Assembly: GCA_018399555.1 (NCBI GenBank)
Contig: JAGYOL010000005.1
Coordinates: 1 to 49,577, forward strand
Origin: Kiritimatiellia bacterium
GTDB taxonomy: Bacteria > Verrucomicrobiota > Kiritimatiellia > RFP12 > UBA1067
Direction: 5' to 3'
Length of the DNA: 49,577 bases
Shown: piece by piece, positions 1 to 8,605 of the stretch
Layout: each line of letters begins with the position of its first letter
Position numbering within the stretch: the stretch's first letter is position 1
Position numbers and translations under genes: made by a program
The notes under the pieces: generated by a model
The model's database searches: none
The model's input: only the letters and a program-made list of their open reading frames with translations
Told to the model about the DNA's origin: nothing

Positions 1-1
1 G

Positions 2-274
2 TACGATTTCGGTGACGGTTGGGATCATATCGTTCTGCTGGAGAAAGTGCTGCCTCCCGCACCGGACAAGACTCTGCCGATCTGCGTCAAGGGCATGCGG
101 GCCTGCCCGCCTGAGGACTGCGGCGGCCTTTGGGGCTACTATAACCTGCTGAAAACCATTAACGGGCCTGACTGCACTGAGAAAGATGAGTTGCTTGAGT
201 GGGCTGGCGGTTCGATATATCCGGAAGCCTTTGACTTGGTAGCTGCCAACGTGCGTCTGAGGGAGCGGTTTTGA
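2..274 (+). CDS. pRiA4b ORF-3-like (IS1096 TnpR-like) protein, 5' truncated by window edge
   Basis: The reading frame is open from base 2 and ends in TGA at 272-274, so only the last 90 residues are visible. It begins YDFGDGWDH, the hallmark of the plasmid pRiA4b ORF-3-like family (PF07929). It continues with CPPEDCGGLWGYYNLL, the conserved C-terminal Cys-Pro-Pro-Glu-Asp-Cys-Gly-Gly segment of that family. An internal ATG at 47 is not the true start, because the conserved motif lies upstream of it. The biochemical role of the family is not established; members are common on plasmids and in accessory islands. The next sequence downstream is a DUF262 relic, which fits a decaying accessory region. 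Confidence 0.85.
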   Translation, partial: YDFGDGWDHIVLLEKVLPPAPDKTLPICVKGMRACPPEDCGGLWGYYNLLKTINGPDCTEKDELLEWAGGSIYPEAFDLVAANVRLRERF

Positions 275-301
275 TGGGTGTAATGGGCTTTATATGCTAC
301 A

Positions 302-547
302 ATCCGGTCAGATATTGCCAAGTTTGTAGATGCAGTTGTGGATAAACTTTTTCACGGTTATTACCGTTACAGATGAATTGAATGCATTTAAGGTTTTTGA
401 AACTCTGAATGCCTGTGGCGTACGTTTGTCTTCAACTGATTTGCTAAAAAACTATCTGTTTTCCGTTGTTCATGGTGAAGAACCCCATGAGCTTGAAATG
501 AAAACACTTGAGGAGCGTTCCTTGAAATTAAGCGACAAACCCCTATC
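302..547 (+). pseudogene. DUF262 (GmrSD-type) protein relic, frameshifted and truncated
   Basis: Two frames together give a recognisable piece of a DUF262 protein. The frame at 311 reads DIAKFVDAVVDKLF. After a one-base loss in the T-run near 351-354 the match continues in another frame as FTVITVTDELNAFKVFETLN, then CGVRLSSTDLLKNYLFSVV. The segment FETLNA-x-GV-LS-TDLLKNYLF is typical of DUF262, the N-terminal domain of GmrS/GmrSD-like restriction proteins. Neither the N-terminal nucleotide-binding region nor a downstream DUF1524 domain is present. The similarity fades before the end of the convergent lactate dehydrogenase gene. The ATG at 330 only opens the shifted frame and is unlikely to be a real start. 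Confidence 0.7.
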
Positions 548-1591
548 TCAGAAACAGCGTTTGTTCTGTTTTTTCAGACAGACGCTGTCGCATTTGTAAC
601 ATATCTCGTTTTTGAGATAACCGCCGTCAAAGAACTCTCTGAGATTGGACAGTGTGGTTTCCGCAATATTTTCAAGTGCCTCGCGGGTGAAAAAAGCCTG
701 GTGTGATGTTACCAGGACATTGGGAAAAACAAGCAGACGGGCCAGAATGTCATCCATGATCATTTCCATCGATCTGTCTTCAAAGAAGTAGTTGCTCTCT
801 TCTTCATAGACATCCAGACCGGCGGAACCGACTTTACCCGATTTCAAAGCTTCAATCAGATGCTGAGTGTTGATCAGTTTTCCGCGTCCCGTGTTGATCA
901 GCATCACGCCGTCTTTCATGCGGCTCAGCGAGTCGGCATTGATCATATACTCGGTCTGCGGTGTCAGGGGGCAATGCAGCGAGATAATATCTGACTCGCT
1001 GTAAATACCTTCCAGCGGAACATATTCGATCTGTTCGGCAGCCGCGTAAGCGACATCCGGGTAAGGGTCGTAAGCGAGTATACGCATGCCGTAACCCTTG
1101 AGAATCGAAATCAGGCAGCGTCCGATTTTGCCGGTACCGATTACAGCAGCAGTTTTACCGTGCATATCAAAACCCAGAAGACCGTTGAGGGAGAAGTTGC
1201 CGTCGCGGGTACGGGGATAAGCCTTGTAGATTTTACGGTTGAGCGAAATCATCAGTGCGGCGGCGTGCTCGGCAACTGCGTAGGGAGAGTAGGCTGGAAC
1301 CCGCACTACGTGAATTTTCTGATAGGCCGCTTTGAAATCGACGTTGTTGTAACCAGCACAACGCAGTGCGATGGTTTTAACATTCTGCTGATGGAGTTTG
1401 GAAATCACATCGTGATCAACCAGATCGTTGACGAAAACACAGATGCCGTCGAAGTTTCCACCCAGCATGGCAGTACGGCTGTTAAGCTTGGCTTCAAAGT
1501 AGGTGATGTCAAAATGGTAAGACTCGTTCACCGCGTTGAAAAACTGCATATCATAGGGTTTGGTGTCGAAAAATGCGATTTTCTCATTCAT
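548..1591 (-). CDS. ldhA: D-lactate dehydrogenase (D-2-hydroxyacid dehydrogenase, LdhA type)
   Basis: This 347-residue cytoplasmic enzyme should reduce pyruvate to D-lactate with NADH, reoxidising NADH during fermentation. It aligns along its whole length with E. coli LdhA as I recall it. It has the substrate-domain segment ALRCAGYNNVD (about 76-85), the VPAYSPYAVAEHA hinge and the Rossmann dinucleotide motif VIGTGKIG (150-157). The catalytic residues are Arg236 in NTGRG, Glu263 in LDVYEEE and His297 in TSHQAFF. The C-terminal tail after NEICYKC is about 12 residues longer than I would expect and runs towards the convergent DUF262 relic, so the stop may have moved. The upstream GGCGGGGG is a moderate ribosome site. 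It lies downstream of tRNA-Leu on the same strand. Confidence 0.93.
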   Translation of the reverse strand: MNEKIAFFDTKPYDMQFFNAVNESYHFDITYFEAKLNSRTAMLGGNFDGICVFVNDLVDHDVISKLHQQNVKTIALRCAGYNNVDFKAAYQKIHVVRVPAYSPYAVAEHAAALMISLNRKIYKAYPRTRDGNFSLNGLLGFDMHGKTAAVIGTGKIGRCLISILKGYGMRILAYDPYPDVAYAAAEQIEYVPLEGIYSESDIISLHCPLTPQTEYMINADSLSRMKDGVMLINTGRGKLINTQHLIEALKSGKVGSAGLDVYEEESNYFFEDRSMEMIMDDILARLLVFPNVLVTSHQAFFTREALENIAETTLSNLREFFDGGYLKNEICYKCDSVCLKKQNKRCF

Positions 1592-1631
1592 ATCAGTTGC
1601 CCCCGCCGGTGTGGTGTGGAATTTTTCAGGA

Positions 1632-1719
1632 TGGTGCCAGAGGAGGGATTCGAACCCTCACGCGGGAAACCCCGCAACGGATTTTAAGTCCGGAGTGTCT
1701 GCCATTCCACCACTCTGGC
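1632..1719 (-). tRNA. tRNA-Leu (anticodon UAA), CCA encoded
   Basis: On the minus strand the 88-base segment folds as a class II tRNA. Acceptor GCCAGAG (1713-1719) pairs with CTCTGGC (1636-1642), followed by discriminator A and an encoded CCA (1632-1634). The anticodon loop is CTTAAAA, giving UAA. There is a variable arm around CGGGGTTTCCCG, and the T-arm has GGGTTCGAATCCC. The long variable arm and the UAA anticodon identify tRNA-Leu. The first anticodon-stem pair (C/T) looks mismatched. Confidence 0.95.
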
Positions 1720-1735
1720 ACTGTGTTGAGTCGCT

Positions 1736-1764
1736 ATAATAGCTTTAACAGAGTTCAGACACAA
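1736..1764 (-). promoter_or_regulatory. sigma70-type promoter for tRNA-Leu
   Basis: Read on the minus strand, TTGTGT (1759-1764) is followed by a 17-base spacer and TATTAT (1736-1741). The -10 box lies about 16 bases upstream of the first base of the tRNA. Spacing and position fit a housekeeping promoter; the -35 box departs from TTGACA at two positions. Confidence 0.55.
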
Positions 1765-1771
1765 GTCGATT

Positions 1772-4700
1772 TCACTCTGATTCAAATCGTTCCAGAGCTT
1801 CAATCGTCTCGCCTACTCTGATACGCAGCTGCATCAGCTGATCGGGATTATGCATATTTCGGCCTGAGTAGCGTCCTCCGGCATTGGGTATTTCACAGAA
1901 ACTCAGAAAGGCAGCAAGCAGATCATGTGCCGCTTTATTGTTGTGACGCTCGGCAAGCTCAGAGAGTTTCCGCAGGTACGACCAGTCTTCAACTCCGTCA
2001 CGGGCTGCTTCGATACGGATTGATGTGACCGGTTCGGTGCCACCTCCTGTTTCTGGTGTCGGGGGGTAAATCAGGTAGCCATCGCCATTGGGATAACGCA
2101 CATGATAATACTCTCCGGGGGTGCTTGACTGATTGATATAGGTGTGCCAGCCGATTTCCCATGGGTTATGGGTGTACCAGCTTACCCCCCAGAATTCATA
2201 GACATCGACACCGTATTTAAAGGCGTAGTGCGGCAGCATACGTTCGGTTGCGAGCAGAGGTGTGTCGGTGCACATCTGGCCATCGGTTGTAAACCAGAGC
2301 TGATTGCCGATCTTCCGTTGACGTTGCATCTGTTCGACAGAAAAACAGCCGTAGTGACCGATACCCCAGACATCAATCGCGTCGTCCCACTCGGGGCAGT
2401 GGCGCCAGGTGCTGCTGTAGATGCGGATGTCGGGATCGACGGCATGAATCATATCGCAGCAGGCACGCATCTGATCAACGATATGTCGATGTGAGAAGTG
2501 CGGTTCATCCGAGATATACAGAATGAAATTATCGGAACGGCCCTTGGCTTTAATATGGTTCCAATAAAGGCGCAACGCCTCCTGATAAACCTGTTTATAC
2601 TGTGGACGCAGTTGCGATCGGTCTACACCCTGGTACGGATATTCTCCCTCGTATGGTTCTTCGCCGAGAAACTTACGTGGTGGATGACCCCAGCCGAAGA
2701 TATTGAAATTGTGTGGCATATACGAGACTCTAAATTTGAGTTCATCAAAGTAGAGTTGGCAAGCTTTGTCATATGCGGTGAAGTCGCAGGTCACTTTGCC
2801 ATCCGTATCGCGTTTCAGCGGGATGTGGTTTTGAACTGTGTCAGGCGACAACTTCTTTGTTGCCAGAAAACGCAGAGTTTTTTCGCGGGCTTGGGCTCGA
2901 TTGCGCCAGTTGGTGAAATCAATATTGCGGAAACGTACATCATAGATGGCAGAAAATTCGGGATTTTCCGGCAGATCAAAGTCCCAAACCGTGACTTTAA
3001 ACGGGCGGTTCAGAATTGTCCGGTTTCCGGCCTTGATCAGTATTTCGCCCTGATACTCACCGGGGGCGGCGTCGGTGTTGCTGTTGAAGGTGATCCACAG
3101 CGGCTGCGTACGGTTGGCGGATAATCTGAATTCAGCAGTGCTGAAGATCGGGTCGGGCCACCATCCCGGCCATCCGTCGGAGCCGTTGCGTTGCTGCGGG
3201 TATTTGAATTCCCACTCCGGTGTGCGGTGGTTGCTGTAGCAGGATGTGGTGTCGATCGGCACAAAATCCACCCGTCCGATTGAAAAATTATTCAGCACCG
3301 ACTCTGAATCGGTATGGTGTTGATCATCAGACCCGGTCAGACGCTTCCAGAGTCCGGCCAGAGTGGAACCGCTTTTTAGAGAGGGAGCGGAAATTTCTAT
3401 TTTCAAATCCTGCAAATCCACACCGGAACGCAGAGCCAGTTGCAGTGGTTCACTCTCATTTCGGGCCAGGTGAATTTCAATCGGTCGGTCTTTAACAGGC
3501 GGAAGTGTCTCACGGAAGACTTTGACAATCGGATTGACCTGCCAGAGTTTGATTTCTTTCTCCTGAGGTCTAGTTTCAGGTTCGCCAATGGTTGTGGTTA
3601 GACACTCCGCCATCAGGAAGCCGTCGTGACGCATCATGCCACTACAGTTGGCGGTGAGATGCAGCGAAAAGGAGTCATAACGCTGAGGAATTGTGATAGT
3701 GCTGAACATCGGAGTCCATTCGGTGTTGCCTGAAATAGGCGTTCCGGCTGAAAGAAAGATTGTTTTAGCTTTACGGTCCTGGGTTGAGTTGAGGTGTATG
3801 TGCAGATGACCGGTCGCAGCGAAGTTTTCAGTTGCCATCCATCCGCCGAACAGGTATGTCGAGGAAGGTTTGACAGATATAGTCTGGCGCCATCCGTGCC
3901 AGCCTGTCTCGGCTGATTCGGAGATGCGGCATTCCGCGCTGTGCCTGTTGAAAAGTGCCTTAGAGCTTTTAGCGTGCACAACACCTGGCACAGTGACGGA
4001 TTGTCCGGAAATATGCCAGTCGGCGGGTTGCGCTTCTCCCTTTTCAAAATCCGGATTTCTGATCAGGTTTAAATCACTTGCAAGCATTCGTTTGTATTCC
4101 GCCAGGTCAACCTCGTTGTCGCGGATAAGAGCCAGTTGATCAGAGGGGATGTCACTGCCCTCAATATTACCGCTCAGCAACCTGTTTTTCGGCTTTGCGC
4201 CGGAATCGGCTACATAGAGATAGCAGCGTCGTACTTTCTGCCGGTTGACGGGGACTCTGAACAGCAACAGGTTGGTCAATCGGCAGGTCTCAATCTCTTC
4301 ACCGTTGAAGGTTACTCTGAAAATCGGCGTGTGAATGCCGCGTTTCAGCAGAGCGGTTTCGATAAATACCGGCATCTCGGTGCCTTCAACGGCATCTGCT
4401 GAGGGCAGGATATTTACGGGAAAACGCATGTTCCAGTTTTTAATACCGGGCGGAGGGGCGATCCAGGGTGCCTCAGTACCCTCGATCTGAAGATCCAAAT
4501 GTTCAACCGGCGTAGTGGTGATCTTTAGCTTCACGGCATCATGAACCGGTTCGCCGCTCTCAAATCGCAGATCATCAAACCAGGCAGTACCTGATCCGCG
4601 CAACAGGGATCCGGTACGTATCATGGTGGCGTCGGGCGGAACTTTAAAGCTGATCACCAGTTCGTGCCACTCAGTTTCGGATCTTTTAATCGAGGCATGG

Positions 4701-5440
4701 CGGTTGAGCATCTGTCCATTGGTGCTGTTGCCGACATGTACAAACCAGCCAGCGGAACCTTTTAAATTTTCGGTACGCACCCGTACCCGCAATTCACATT
4801 CGGCACCCGGCGCAACCTTGATATCCGTACGGTATAAGCCAGACCAGGATTCGGAAAGAGCGGGATCGGCAATCTGCCTCAGACAGAACCTGCCGCTGTA
4901 GGGAGATTCATCTGTGCGATTGAACTGATGAGTCGGTTTAATTTCGTTTTTAAACCAGCCCAGAGGTAAATCCGAGCCGAGTTCAAAATCGCCGTTGAGC
5001 GGCAGATCGTCCGGCAGAGCATTCAGAAAATCCGCCAGCTTCCAGGCATCAGGATTGTTGAAATAGAGTGTAAATGAGGTTTTTTCGGAGGCGCCGCAGA
5101 CGAGCGGCAATGTCAGAACTGCCCCGGCGGGAATTTCACCGTCAGTGATGGTGGATGAAAAATCCGGCTGCCATATATTGAAAAGTAGCTGGGTGTTGCG
5201 ATTATTGACGACACGCAGCGAAGAAATCTCAACACCGGTCAGAGGCGCTTCGCCGTGATTATCCCCGACCTTGACCGATATTATTTTGCCCTCTATGGCC
5301 TGGTCACTCTGATTGGAGACTTCAACGGAGAAACGTGAACGCCAGAAACCGCCGTTCCCCAGCCAGAGCTTGTGATTCCACAAGTCCGCAGCGTTGAGCG
5401 AAAGTCCGAGCAATATTATAAAACTGATAATTGATTTCAT
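1772..5440 (-). CDS. Exported DUF4091 glycosidase-like protein with two jelly-roll modules
   Basis: This is a 1222-residue secreted protein. I start it at the ATG at 5440, because GAGGT lies five bases upstream and the product then begins with a clean signal peptide (MKSIISFIILLGLSLNAA). The upstream ATG at 5464 lacks such a site. Two segments beginning NGDFELGSDLPLGW (about 150-295) and IRNPDFEKGEAQPADW (about 460-600) resemble CBM4/9-type carbohydrate-binding jelly rolls. The C-terminal half has YISDEPH (Asp-Glu near 978-979), resembling the acidic pair of GH123-like enzymes. A terminal DUF4091 block contains IRIEAARDGVEDWSYLRKL. It probably attacks a complex glycan outside the cytoplasm. 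Substrate unknown. It is monocistronic and divergent from speA. Confidence 0.85.
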   Translation of the reverse strand: MKSIISFIILLGLSLNAADLWNHKLWLGNGGFWRSRFSVEVSNQSDQAIEGKIISVKVGDNHGEAPLTGVEISSLRVVNNRNTQLLFNIWQPDFSSTITDGEIPAGAVLTLPLVCGASEKTSFTLYFNNPDAWKLADFLNALPDDLPLNGDFELGSDLPLGWFKNEIKPTHQFNRTDESPYSGRFCLRQIADPALSESWSGLYRTDIKVAPGAECELRVRVRTENLKGSAGWFVHVGNSTNGQMLNRHASIKRSETEWHELVISFKVPPDATMIRTGSLLRGSGTAWFDDLRFESGEPVHDAVKLKITTTPVEHLDLQIEGTEAPWIAPPPGIKNWNMRFPVNILPSADAVEGTEMPVFIETALLKRGIHTPIFRVTFNGEEIETCRLTNLLLFRVPVNRQKVRRCYLYVADSGAKPKNRLLSGNIEGSDIPSDQLALIRDNEVDLAEYKRMLASDLNLIRNPDFEKGEAQPADWHISGQSVTVPGVVHAKSSKALFNRHSAECRISESAETGWHGWRQTISVKPSSTYLFGGWMATENFAATGHLHIHLNSTQDRKAKTIFLSAGTPISGNTEWTPMFSTITIPQRYDSFSLHLTANCSGMMRHDGFLMAECLTTTIGEPETRPQEKEIKLWQVNPIVKVFRETLPPVKDRPIEIHLARNESEPLQLALRSGVDLQDLKIEISAPSLKSGSTLAGLWKRLTGSDDQHHTDSESVLNNFSIGRVDFVPIDTTSCYSNHRTPEWEFKYPQQRNGSDGWPGWWPDPIFSTAEFRLSANRTQPLWITFNSNTDAAPGEYQGEILIKAGNRTILNRPFKVTVWDFDLPENPEFSAIYDVRFRNIDFTNWRNRAQAREKTLRFLATKKLSPDTVQNHIPLKRDTDGKVTCDFTAYDKACQLYFDELKFRVSYMPHNFNIFGWGHPPRKFLGEEPYEGEYPYQGVDRSQLRPQYKQVYQEALRLYWNHIKAKGRSDNFILYISDEPHFSHRHIVDQMRACCDMIHAVDPDIRIYSSTWRHCPEWDDAIDVWGIGHYGCFSVEQMQRQRKIGNQLWFTTDGQMCTDTPLLATERMLPHYAFKYGVDVYEFWGVSWYTHNPWEIGWHTYINQSSTPGEYYHVRYPNGDGYLIYPPTPETGGGTEPVTSIRIEAARDGVEDWSYLRKLSELAERHNNKAAHDLLAAFLSFCEIPNAGGRYSGRNMHNPDQLMQLRIRVGETIEALERFESE

Positions 5441-5613
5441 TTTGACCTCGTTTTGATATTCCACACGTTTATGATCTTATATTCCGGGGTAAAATTCAAG
5501 TCAGTAGAAACACCTGATTTCAATGGCACTGCGGGGTAGAGGCAGTGACCTTGCATCATCCGGGATAACGGAGTTTTGCTACAGTTTCTGTGGGGCTAAG
5601 ACGGGAATCTCAC

Positions 5614-5642
5614 TTGACAACCGGATGACTAAATTCTAATGT
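5614..5642 (+). promoter_or_regulatory. sigma70-type promoter for the polyamine cluster
   Basis: TTGACA (5614-5619), a 17-base spacer and TAATGT (5637-5642) match the housekeeping consensus well. They lie about 90 bases upstream of the speA start at 5733, leaving a leader of roughly 80 bases. The rest of the 292-base gap between the DUF4091 gene and speA holds only a weak hairpin (CACTGC/GCAGTG, 5527-5547) and a second TTGACA at 5681 without a good -10 box. Confidence 0.6.
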
Positions 5643-5732
5643 TCGCTGCGACACCTTATTATCTTTAATTGTTGTCGTAGTTGACATGGAACACGCGACT
5701 TTTGATGAATTTTTGATTTGCGGGAATTACGC

Positions 5733-7655
5733 ATGAATAAAGTTGAACTGCTGGGTCGATGGACCAGAACTAAATCCGAGGAGATCTACGGCATAAAAAG
5801 CTGGGGAGGCGGATATTTCAGCATCTCCGATAAGGGGGAAGTTATGGTCGATCCCTTTTTCGGTGATCAACCGGGAGTGCCTGTCAGCTTGATGGACATC
5901 ATCTCAGGGGTGCGTGAACGCGGACTGGATATGCCGGTGCTGCTACGTTTTGAAAATCTGCTGGATGCCCAGATATCACTGCTCAACGACTCTTTTCGCA
6001 AGGCTATGCAGGAGCTGAACTATTGCGGCAGTTACCAGGGAGTCTATCCGATCAAGGTCAATCAGCAGCAGCAGGTAGTCCAGGAGGTCACACGTTTCGG
6101 TCAGCGTTATCATCACGGTCTCGAAGTTGGCAGCAAGCCGGAGCTGATAGCCGCTCTCTCCGAGATGAAGGATAAACAGGCTTGTCTCATCTGCAACGGC
6201 TACAAGGATGAGGAATTCATTGATCTCGGATTGTATGCGCTTAAAATGGGGTTTCAATGCTTCTTTGTGGTTGAGTTTCCCGGAGAGGTTGATCTGATTC
6301 TTGACCGCGCTGAACGGCTGGGGGTTAAACCTAATATCGGTGTGCGCATAAAACTCTCTTCCAAGGCTGGCGGACATTGGACGGAGTCGGGGGGCGACCG
6401 CAGTATCTTCGGACTTAATATGACCCAGGTTATCGAAATGGTTGACGCTCTGAAGGAGCGTAAAATGCTTGATTCACTTAAATTAGTACACTATCATCTT
6501 GGTTCGCAGGTGCCGAATATCCGCGATATCCGGGCTGCGGTTCAGGAAGCTGCGCGGGTTTATGTTGAACTCGTCAAAGAGGGAGCTCCGATGGGGTGGC
6601 TCGATCTCGGCGGCGGTCTGGCTGTGGATTATGACGGATCCAAAACAAATTTTTCGAGCAGTCGCAACTACAGCATCCAGGAGTATTGTGCCGATGTAAT
6701 CGAAGCCGTAATGACCGTTATGGATAACAGCAGTGTTGATCATCCCGTTGTTATCACCGAATCCGGACGTGCACTGGTGGCATATTATTCCGTTCTGCTT
6801 TTCAACGTGCTTGATGTGGCCGAGTTTGAACGATACGAAATACCCGGTCAACTCGATGAATCGGTACCGGAACAGATTCGCAATCTGCACGAGGTGAATT
6901 CTCTGCTTACCCAGAAGAATTTACAGGAGTGCTACAACGATGCCCTCTATTATCGCGACAATATCAGAGATATGTTTAACCATGGACATATTTCTCTGCG
7001 TGAACGTTCGTTGGCCGAGAAGATATTCTGGAACACAATCCATAAAATTATAGAGTTGAAGGTTCGGTTGAAACGCATTCCTGGTGACTTAGTCGATCTC
7101 GAAAATGCCATTGCCGACATCTACTATTGCAACTTCTCCGTTTTTCAGTCAATCCCTGATAGCTGGGCGATAGATCAGTTGTTTCCCGTGATGCCGGTTC
7201 ACCGTTTGTTGGAGATGCCTGATCATAATGCGATCCTGGCGGATATCACCTGCGACTGCGATGGCAAAATAGACCGCTTTATTGATCCACATGATGTTCG
7301 TCGGACTCTGCCGGTGCATGCGCTCAAAGATAATTCTGACTACTATCTGGGTGCCTTTCTAGTGGGAGCCTATCAGGAGACCCTGGGTGATCTGCACAAT
7401 CTCTTTGGTGACACCAACGTGGTCAGCGTAAGAATAGAAACCGATGGGACCTTCGAGATAACCGGCGAAATCGAAGGAGACAGCGTCGAGGATGTGCTAT
7501 CCTATGTTGAGTATGACCTCAGAGCCATGCGCAATGAGTTCAGACAGACTGCTGAAGAAGCGGTGCGCAGCGGGTTGATCTCTCCCAGAGAACGCAGAGA
7601 GGTGCTCAGTTCGATTGAGGATGGACTTCGCGGCTATACCTATTACGAACGGTAG
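5733..7655 (+). CDS. speA: Biosynthetic arginine decarboxylase (SpeA, PLP fold III)
   Basis: This enzyme decarboxylates arginine to agmatine, the first step of the cluster's route to putrescine. The 640-residue product matches the usual SpeA length. YPIKVNQQ carries the PLP-binding lysine (about Lys108). HLGSQV, DLGGGLAVDYDG and ITESGRAL form the PLP and phosphate-binding barrel, and DITCDCDGKIDRF (near residue 500) is the C-terminal active-site Cys-Asp segment of the partner subunit. I start at ATG 5733, preceded by GGGA; an in-frame TTG at 5718 would add five residues (MRELR) with no better ribosome site. Agmatinase follows after about 50 bases, so the two are probably cotranscribed. Confidence 0.96.
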   Translation: MNKVELLGRWTRTKSEEIYGIKSWGGGYFSISDKGEVMVDPFFGDQPGVPVSLMDIISGVRERGLDMPVLLRFENLLDAQISLLNDSFRKAMQELNYCGSYQGVYPIKVNQQQQVVQEVTRFGQRYHHGLEVGSKPELIAALSEMKDKQACLICNGYKDEEFIDLGLYALKMGFQCFFVVEFPGEVDLILDRAERLGVKPNIGVRIKLSSKAGGHWTESGGDRSIFGLNMTQVIEMVDALKERKMLDSLKLVHYHLGSQVPNIRDIRAAVQEAARVYVELVKEGAPMGWLDLGGGLAVDYDGSKTNFSSSRNYSIQEYCADVIEAVMTVMDNSSVDHPVVITESGRALVAYYSVLLFNVLDVAEFERYEIPGQLDESVPEQIRNLHEVNSLLTQKNLQECYNDALYYRDNIRDMFNHGHISLRERSLAEKIFWNTIHKIIELKVRLKRIPGDLVDLENAIADIYYCNFSVFQSIPDSWAIDQLFPVMPVHRLLEMPDHNAILADITCDCDGKIDRFIDPHDVRRTLPVHALKDNSDYYLGAFLVGAYQETLGDLHNLFGDTNVVSVRIETDGTFEITGEIEGDSVEDVLSYVEYDLRAMRNEFRQTAEEAVRSGLISPRERREVLSSIEDGLRGYTYYER

Positions 7656-7706
7656 TCCCGTTTTATCGGATTACTGAATTTAGCTTTGGACGATGAGGAT
7701 AAACTT

Positions 7707-8561
7707 ATGCTTAAAGAACAGACACCTTTAATCCACGAGGGTATCTTCAGCAGTTATGCCGATGCTGATCTTGTGGTTGTAGGGTATCCTTATGACGGAA
7801 CGGTTTCCGGCAGGTCTGGAACCCGCATGGGTCCCCAGCATGTTCAAGCCGAACTTGATGCGCTGGAAACATGGAGTCCCTACCAGCAACGTGATCTTGT
7901 GGATTTTAAAATCTGCGATCTCGGCAGCATGGCACTCACATACGGCAGTGTCGATCGTGTGGTGGAGGCTGTTAAAGAGGATGCCCTGGATATTATAGCC
8001 GACGGCAAACGTATTCTGGGTGTCGGCGGTGAGCATCTGATAACACTGGGGTTGATCCAGGCGGTCGCACAACAGCATCGCAACCTGCAGATTATTCACT
8101 TCGACGCCCATGCCGATCTGCGTGACGACTATCTGGGGGCGAAATTGTCGCACGCCACCGTCATGCGTCGCTCGCTGGAGACTCTCGGCTCGGGTGGGCG
8201 AATCTGGCAGTTCGGCATCCGTTCCGGCACACGGGATGAGTTTGAGTTTGCTGAACGTTATACCCGAATGCGCTGTTTCGATCTGGATAATATTGAACAG
8301 GCAGTGGCTGAAATCGTTGATTCTCCGGTCTATCTGACTATCGATCTGGATGTGCTGGACCCAGCGGTTCTTTCAGGCACCGGTACGCCGGAGCCGGGCG
8401 GCGTAACCTTCAAAGAGCTGTTGGATGCTCTTTTGAAACTGCAGGGACTCAGGATAGTAGGTGCCGATATCGTGGAGCTGGCGCCGCTGCTGGATTCCAG
8501 CGGGGTGTCAACTGCCGCTGCCTGCAAAGTTTTACGTGAAGTGGCATTGTTAATGGTTTGA
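7707..8561 (+). CDS. speB: Agmatinase (SpeB, ureohydrolase family)
   Basis: This enzyme hydrolyses agmatine to putrescine and urea, taking the SpeA product one step further. All binuclear manganese ligands of the arginase/agmatinase family are visible: GGEH (His110), DAHAD (Asp133, His135, Asp137) and DLDVLD (Asp213, Asp215). The substrate-loop Glu is expected near VELAPLLD. The 284-residue length is normal. The start is ATG 7707, set by GAGG eight bases upstream; a TTG at 7686 is in frame but lies upstream of that site. The direct agmatinase route makes the AguA/AguB pathway unnecessary here. Confidence 0.95.
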   Translation: MLKEQTPLIHEGIFSSYADADLVVVGYPYDGTVSGRSGTRMGPQHVQAELDALETWSPYQQRDLVDFKICDLGSMALTYGSVDRVVEAVKEDALDIIADGKRILGVGGEHLITLGLIQAVAQQHRNLQIIHFDAHADLRDDYLGAKLSHATVMRRSLETLGSGGRIWQFGIRSGTRDEFEFAERYTRMRCFDLDNIEQAVAEIVDSPVYLTIDLDVLDPAVLSGTGTPEPGGVTFKELLDALLKLQGLRIVGADIVELAPLLDSSGVSTAAACKVLREVALLMV

Positions 8562-8605
8562 GCAGTATCCGATAAATCAGCAGAAAAATAAGGTAGGAGA
8601 AATAA

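Noticed and set aside
330-599. Intact 89-residue gene in the DUF262 relic
   Set aside because: The frame starts inside the conserved domain, after a frameshift, and its end overlaps the convergent lactate dehydrogenase gene.
2498-3124. 208-codon plus-strand ORF inside the DUF4091 gene
   Set aside because: It is antisense to a long gene with recognisable domains and a signal peptide, and the product resembles no family.
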